Below are positions 60,452 to 64,000 of a stretch of DNA of 64,000 bases, one piece after another. The DNA comes from Craterostigma plantagineum. Lineage: Eukaryota; Streptophyta; Magnoliopsida; Lamiales; Linderniaceae. The notes under the pieces were generated by a model that saw nothing but the letters and a program-made list of their open reading frames with translations, ran no database searches and was not told where the DNA came from. The stretch is taken from positions 23,166,501 through 23,230,500 of the forward strand of contig JAPQWV010000002.1 of assembly GCA_027422505.1 (NCBI GenBank), written 5' to 3'. Made by a program: the position numbers and the translations under genes. Position 1 is the stretch's first letter. Each line of letters opens with the position of its first letter.

Positions 60452-61307
60452 TAGGGGTGGCAATGGGCGGGTTTGGGCCTGTTAATGGACATACTGTCCC
60501 CGTACCAAATTTCCGTTCTTAATACCATCCCCGCTAACTCACCGTTTAGAATGAATTGGTTCGGGGATGGGTAATCACCGTTCGGGGATCTGGTTTCCCG
60601 TGGGAGATTCGCGTTCCCATATTCATGTATCTCATTGCAACAAAAAATAAAATAAGTAATATAAACAAATTAATATGTAAAATATGATATTGGAGTATTA
60701 AAAGTTGATATAAATATGTGATTGAAATATGCGTGTATTGTGAAGAACTATTGAGAGTTGAATGTTTTTTTATTCTTACGATCTTGAATATAAAAAGATG
60801 ATCTATGAAAATTCTTGATTCAAATTAGTTTTCATATAATTTATTACTCCCTCCGTCCCGGTAATATATGGACATTTGGGATTGGATTCGGTTTTTAAGA
60901 AATATAATATTTTAATAGTATAGAGGAAGAAAAGTGTATGTGTGTGGCACGTCTTTTAAGGATATTTAATGTTATTATATTGATTGTGTGTGATAGTTTT
61001 TTACTAAATATGGAAATGCATAAAAGATAGTGGGACGCCCTATTTGGTAAAATGTACAAAAGTTACCGGGACGGAGGGAGTAATAAATCTATTCGGGGAA
61101 TGGTGAATCACCATTTCACTCAAAACGGGGTCGGGTTCGGGGACGGGGATGGGTGGGAGACATGATTACCATCCCCGTCCCATCCCCACTCTTTCACCGA
61201 CGGGGAATCACCGTCAACTCCTCATCCCCATTTTGACCGGAGATTCCCCGCCCCAATAGCTTCGGGTCCCGACGAGGATGGTTCATCGTGGGAATTTTGC
61301 CACCCTA
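60452..61307. mobile_element. hAT-type MITE (856 bp) containing a mariner-type MITE
   Basis: Ends TAGGGGTGGCAA and TTGCCACCCTA are inverted. 8-bp flanks GTTGAGGT (60444-60451) and CTTGAGGT (61308-61315) match at 7 of 8. Arms are full of GGGGATGGG/CCCATCCCC words. Without the nested element it is about 620 bp. Confidence 0.85.
60847..61080. mobile_element. Mariner/Stowaway-like MITE nested in the hAT MITE (234 bp)
   Basis: CTCCCTCCGTCCCGGTAA and its inverse TTACCGGGACGGAGGGAG are perfect terminal repeats with TA on both sides (60845-60846, 61081-61082). Confidence 0.92.
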
Positions 61308-61315
61308 CTTGAGGT

Positions 61316-61965
61316 GTATCATATTTCAACTGTATGTAATTTATTTGGACAATATAAAACCGAAACTAGAGAACACGATATTTACGTGGTTCGACCCATA
61401 CCGCCTACCTCCACGGAGAGCACCATCTTTACTATATTGAGAATATTACACCGTATAAATTTTAACGCTCGTGTTTAAAACCAACCCGAGATCCCTTACC
61501 CACCCAGGTAATGTATTTGCACATACTCCCAATTACCCCATTAAAACTAAACTCGCTCTCACCCTTATTTCTCTCTCTCTCTCACTGGCTTCGCTTCTTT
61601 CACTTATGGGTGATAATAACTGAAGAACTTCAGCCTATTTATAGATATCTTCAGCTCTTCTAGACCGCTCAAAATCGGAGGCCAAGAATCCGCCGCATCG
61701 CCCTTCAATATGAACCATTAAAACTATTATATATAAAATAATATTATAATAAATGTTATAATATTATTTTCTCTTCGTCAGTGGGCGGCTGGAAAATTAC
61801 CGCTCAACCCCAACAATATGAGCTTGTTCGCTGGATGGGCCCCAAAATCCAATCTTCTCACATGAATTTCGAACCATAGTAACCATCTGTTATGTATGAC
61901 AATTTTTTAAGGATTACTTGATTTTAATAAAACAAAATAAATGAAACTATCAATGTCGAAAAAAG
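61316..61965. other. Intergenic with a possible old LTR fragment
   Basis: About 61360-61690 contains TTTACGTGGTTCGACCC, a phrase common in copia LTRs, and a CT-rich stretch, but no paired LTR or PBS. No gene is seen. Confidence 0.4.
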
Positions 61966-61993
61966 TATATATATATATATATATATATATATA
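61966..61993. repeat. (TA)n tract at the Helitron insertion point
   Basis: About 28 bp of alternating TA immediately left of the Helitron 3' terminus. Confidence 0.9.
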
Positions 61994-62008
61994 CTAGAAA
62001 AATTTCGA

Positions 62009-62026
62009 GCCGCGCCCAGGCGCGGC
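62009..62026 (-). terminator. Helitron 3' subterminal hairpin
   Basis: 8-bp perfect GC-only arms with a 2-base CA centre (effectively 7 bp with a 4-base loop), 11 nt from the terminal CTAG. In Helitrons this structure marks the transposition end. Confidence 0.85.
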
Positions 62027-62502
62027 GACAAATGCCCATAGTTTTCTTCAATTAGCATATTTTTACTATTAAATCTTTAATTCATAAATATTTTACATTT
62101 CGATGAAGTAACGGTTAGTGGAAAAAATTTAGACAAGTAAAAATGAAGTAATGTTTACATAATAATGTTATAAAAATTATACGAAAACACGATGATAATG
62201 ACGAAAAGAATCATGTCGCAAGAATTCGCAATGGGAATTACGTTGATTTTATGTCCAAAAGAATATTGTCGAAGCAGGTGTTGAACCTAATATAATAATT
62301 CTTTTTTCTTTATGTAATTTTTTGCAAACTATTTTTATTAATTTTTATTTGTATATTTTATTTATAATTTTTTCTCTTTATCATTTTTTTTTATAAATTT
62401 TGTGATTTAGTTTAGGCTCATTGTTTCTTTAAATTATTTGAGAGAAATTCAGAGGTAATTTAATTGGTTTGATATTTTAGAATATAGTTGAATGAATTTT
62501 GA

Positions 62503-62595
62503 AAAAATCTCATCACCAAAGTCATTTTTTTACTTACAGTTTGAAGTTTCAAAAATCTCATCACCAAAGTCATTTTTTTACTTACAGTTTGAAGT
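62503..62595. repeat. Perfect 45-bp direct duplication in the Helitron
   Basis: Copies at 62503-62547 and 62551-62595 are identical with a 3-bp spacer. The second copy ends in one arm of an 11-bp inverted repeat (62585-62595 with 62599-62609, loop AAA). Confidence 0.92.
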
Positions 62596-63247
62596 AAAAC
62601 TTCAAACTGCAATGATATGAGCTTTGAGGTCGGGTGGGCCAGCGCTGTGGTGGCGGGGCTGTTGTGGCCGAGGAGTGGCAAGGTCGAATTTTGGATGTGG
62701 TTTATCTGATTTTCACTAAATGCGACGGAGTCTCATCAGAAGAATATAGTTAATTTTTTTATTTAAAAGCAGTGGACGGGGTTAGCACGACAAGTAAAAT
62801 CATATGTTTGTGTAACAACACAGCACAGACCTTTTCATAGTGCTATGAATCGCTTGAAATAACACACATTAAACGACTAAGCAATGACTAAAACTAAAGA
62901 TATACAAAACTAACTTTACACACCTTGTTTGAAGACTAATGTTAACCACTTCTTATACACAGCGGAACAGCCAAAAAGCATTTATATTTACATACATGAT
63001 GAAATAATTCATCTGACCCATCAGCATATATGCAAGGCTAGAAACAAAATATACAGCCAGTCCAAAAACAAAATATATAAGTGCTTGACGGTTGTGCAAT
63101 CAAGCCAAGTTATGAGCATTCACTTGCTCATCATTATCTTCACTTTGTCCTGAAATGTGTTATATAGCAAGAAAAAGGTTTTCGCTGCAATATTTTACAC
63201 AATACTTAATATAAATAGGTAAGCATATATGAATTGACTGGTCAAAC

Positions 63248-63950
63248 CTTCGAATGCTAATTTTTTGACAACACCAACTTTGGTGGTTTGCGTGGTCGCA
63301 TCAGCCAGTTGCTCTTCTGCTTGATTGGAAGAGCTTGTAGTCGGTATTTCTGAGGACGGTATTTCTTCTTCAACTATCTCATCCACGAGAAATTGAATGC
63401 GTTCTCCGTCACTTCGCGAATATACTTTTTTCTTAACTTGAATACAAAAAGTCTTCTTTGTAAGCATTTGATGAATAGGACCCAAGATCAGGTCATTTTC
63501 CTGTAAGGAAAATAATTAGGCAATAGTTGCATTGTTAAGATCGATAGTGAAATGCACAAATGAATATCAATTCTCACAAATGCATCCATGCAAGTAAGAG
63601 CATCGATTTGTAGAATTTTTTCAGCAGCAGAAGCAAATGCCAAAATTTCTTTTCTCCAGTTTCATCATATGCTATCGCTGACAATTTTGCTCTGCAAGTA
63701 GAAGTTCACCAATGACTTCATGGTTCCATATAAAAAAGGTTGAAGAAAAGATTCTAAAAGATTTCATGTGGTAACCAAGAGTTCACTTGTACCTGGGCTG
63801 TGCGACAACGGTTTTCTGACATTTCATGCACTGAAACTTCCAGTTAATTTCAGCAACTGTAGAAGCTCCACATCCATCACAAGCCATATAAAAGAACCGT
63901 TGCTGGGTATCAACAATTTTTATTTTGACTCTAAGATTCATTCGAGTTCC
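63248..63950 (-). pseudogene. RPA70-like (replication protein A large subunit) C-terminal exons in the Helitron
   Basis: Three exons are readable: 63793-63950, 63578-63692 and 63248-63500, with more expected to the right. The first encodes FFYMACDGCG and FQCMKCQKTV, the four-cysteine zinc ribbon of the RPA1 C-terminal OB fold. The second encodes AKLSAIAYDETGE then, after a one-base frame change near 63650, EILAFASAAEKIL. The third encodes ENDLILGPIHQML and FCIQVKKKVYSRSDG, then an acidic-Ser tail. RPA binds single-stranded DNA in replication and repair; plant Helitrons often carry such genes. The frame change suggests decay, or a sequencing error. Confidence 0.75.
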
Positions 63951-64000
63951 CTATATAAAAATTGTGTCCTATATTAGAAAGTTTAAATAATATATAAATG

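Larger units (their letters stand above)
61994..64000 (-). mobile_element. Helitron, 3' portion (continues beyond the right edge)
   Basis: On the minus strand the sequence ends with a perfect hairpin (62009-62026, arms GCCGCGCC/GGCGCGGC), an 11-nt spacer and CTAG at 61997-61994. It is followed by T of a TA tract, the canonical Helitron 3' end inserted between A and T. A minus-strand RPA70-like gene lies upstream, as in many plant Helitrons. The RepHel helicase and the 5' TC end would lie beyond 64000. Confidence 0.78.

Overview
The window is nuclear DNA of a flowering plant, most likely a eudicot. Evidence: long AT-rich intergenic stretches, short GT-AG introns, plant-type gene families (SIN3-like, type I inositol 5-phosphatase, MAPKKK17/18-like kinase, a plastid DUF760 protein, SEC13), and plant transposon families including Cassandra, SIRE/copia, MULE, hAT and mariner-type MITEs and a Helitron. 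I cannot fix the species from the sequence.

Layout. 1-8.4 kb: retrotransposon debris on the minus strand. The 5' part of a Ty3/gypsy-like element with a 2.75-kb LTR (1-3799) sits inside the gag of a SIRE-type copia element. That copia LTR (4383-5951) is shared head-to-tail with a second copy and contains a 71-bp piece of plastid 16S rRNA. A hAT MITE (7818-8268) follows. 10.3-12 kb: a 5'-truncated LINE. 13.4-34.2 kb: the gene island, holding SEC13 (+), a DUF760 gene (+) with one frameshift, a complete 22-exon SIN3-like co-repressor gene (-), a 6-exon inositol polyphosphate 5-phosphatase gene (-) and an intronless MAPKKK (-). Between the last two lie a hAT-like MITE and a Cassandra solo LTR. 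36.5-43.6 kb: a decayed, LTR-flanked copia element (-) interrupted by a GC-rich MITE. 43.7-44.8 kb: a hAT MITE nested in a mariner-type MITE, then a second mariner-type MITE.

46.7-60.3 kb is a nested stack whose layers can be resolved to the base by target-site duplications. A Mutator-like element of about 1.0 kb (TIRs about 295 bp, 9-bp TSD) carries a captured 79-codon ORF. It was hit by copia-1 (TSD GCGTC) in that ORF and by copia-2 (TSD CCACC) in its right TIR. Copia-1 was later hit by a complete Cassandra TRIM (TSD TTTGC), whose 468-bp LTRs differ at one base and carry a 5S rRNA-derived pol III promoter region.

60.4-64 kb: a hAT MITE containing a mariner-type MITE, then the 3' end of a Helitron (hairpin plus CTAG in an AT repeat). 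The Helitron reads leftwards and carries an RPA70-like gene that continues off the right edge.

The host genes are unrelated housekeeping, chromatin and signalling genes; I see no pathway cluster. The most notable non-gene signals are the two rRNA captures in LTRs (5S in Cassandra, plastid 16S in the SIRE LTR), the interrupted Pack-MULE ORF, and the Helitron terminus.
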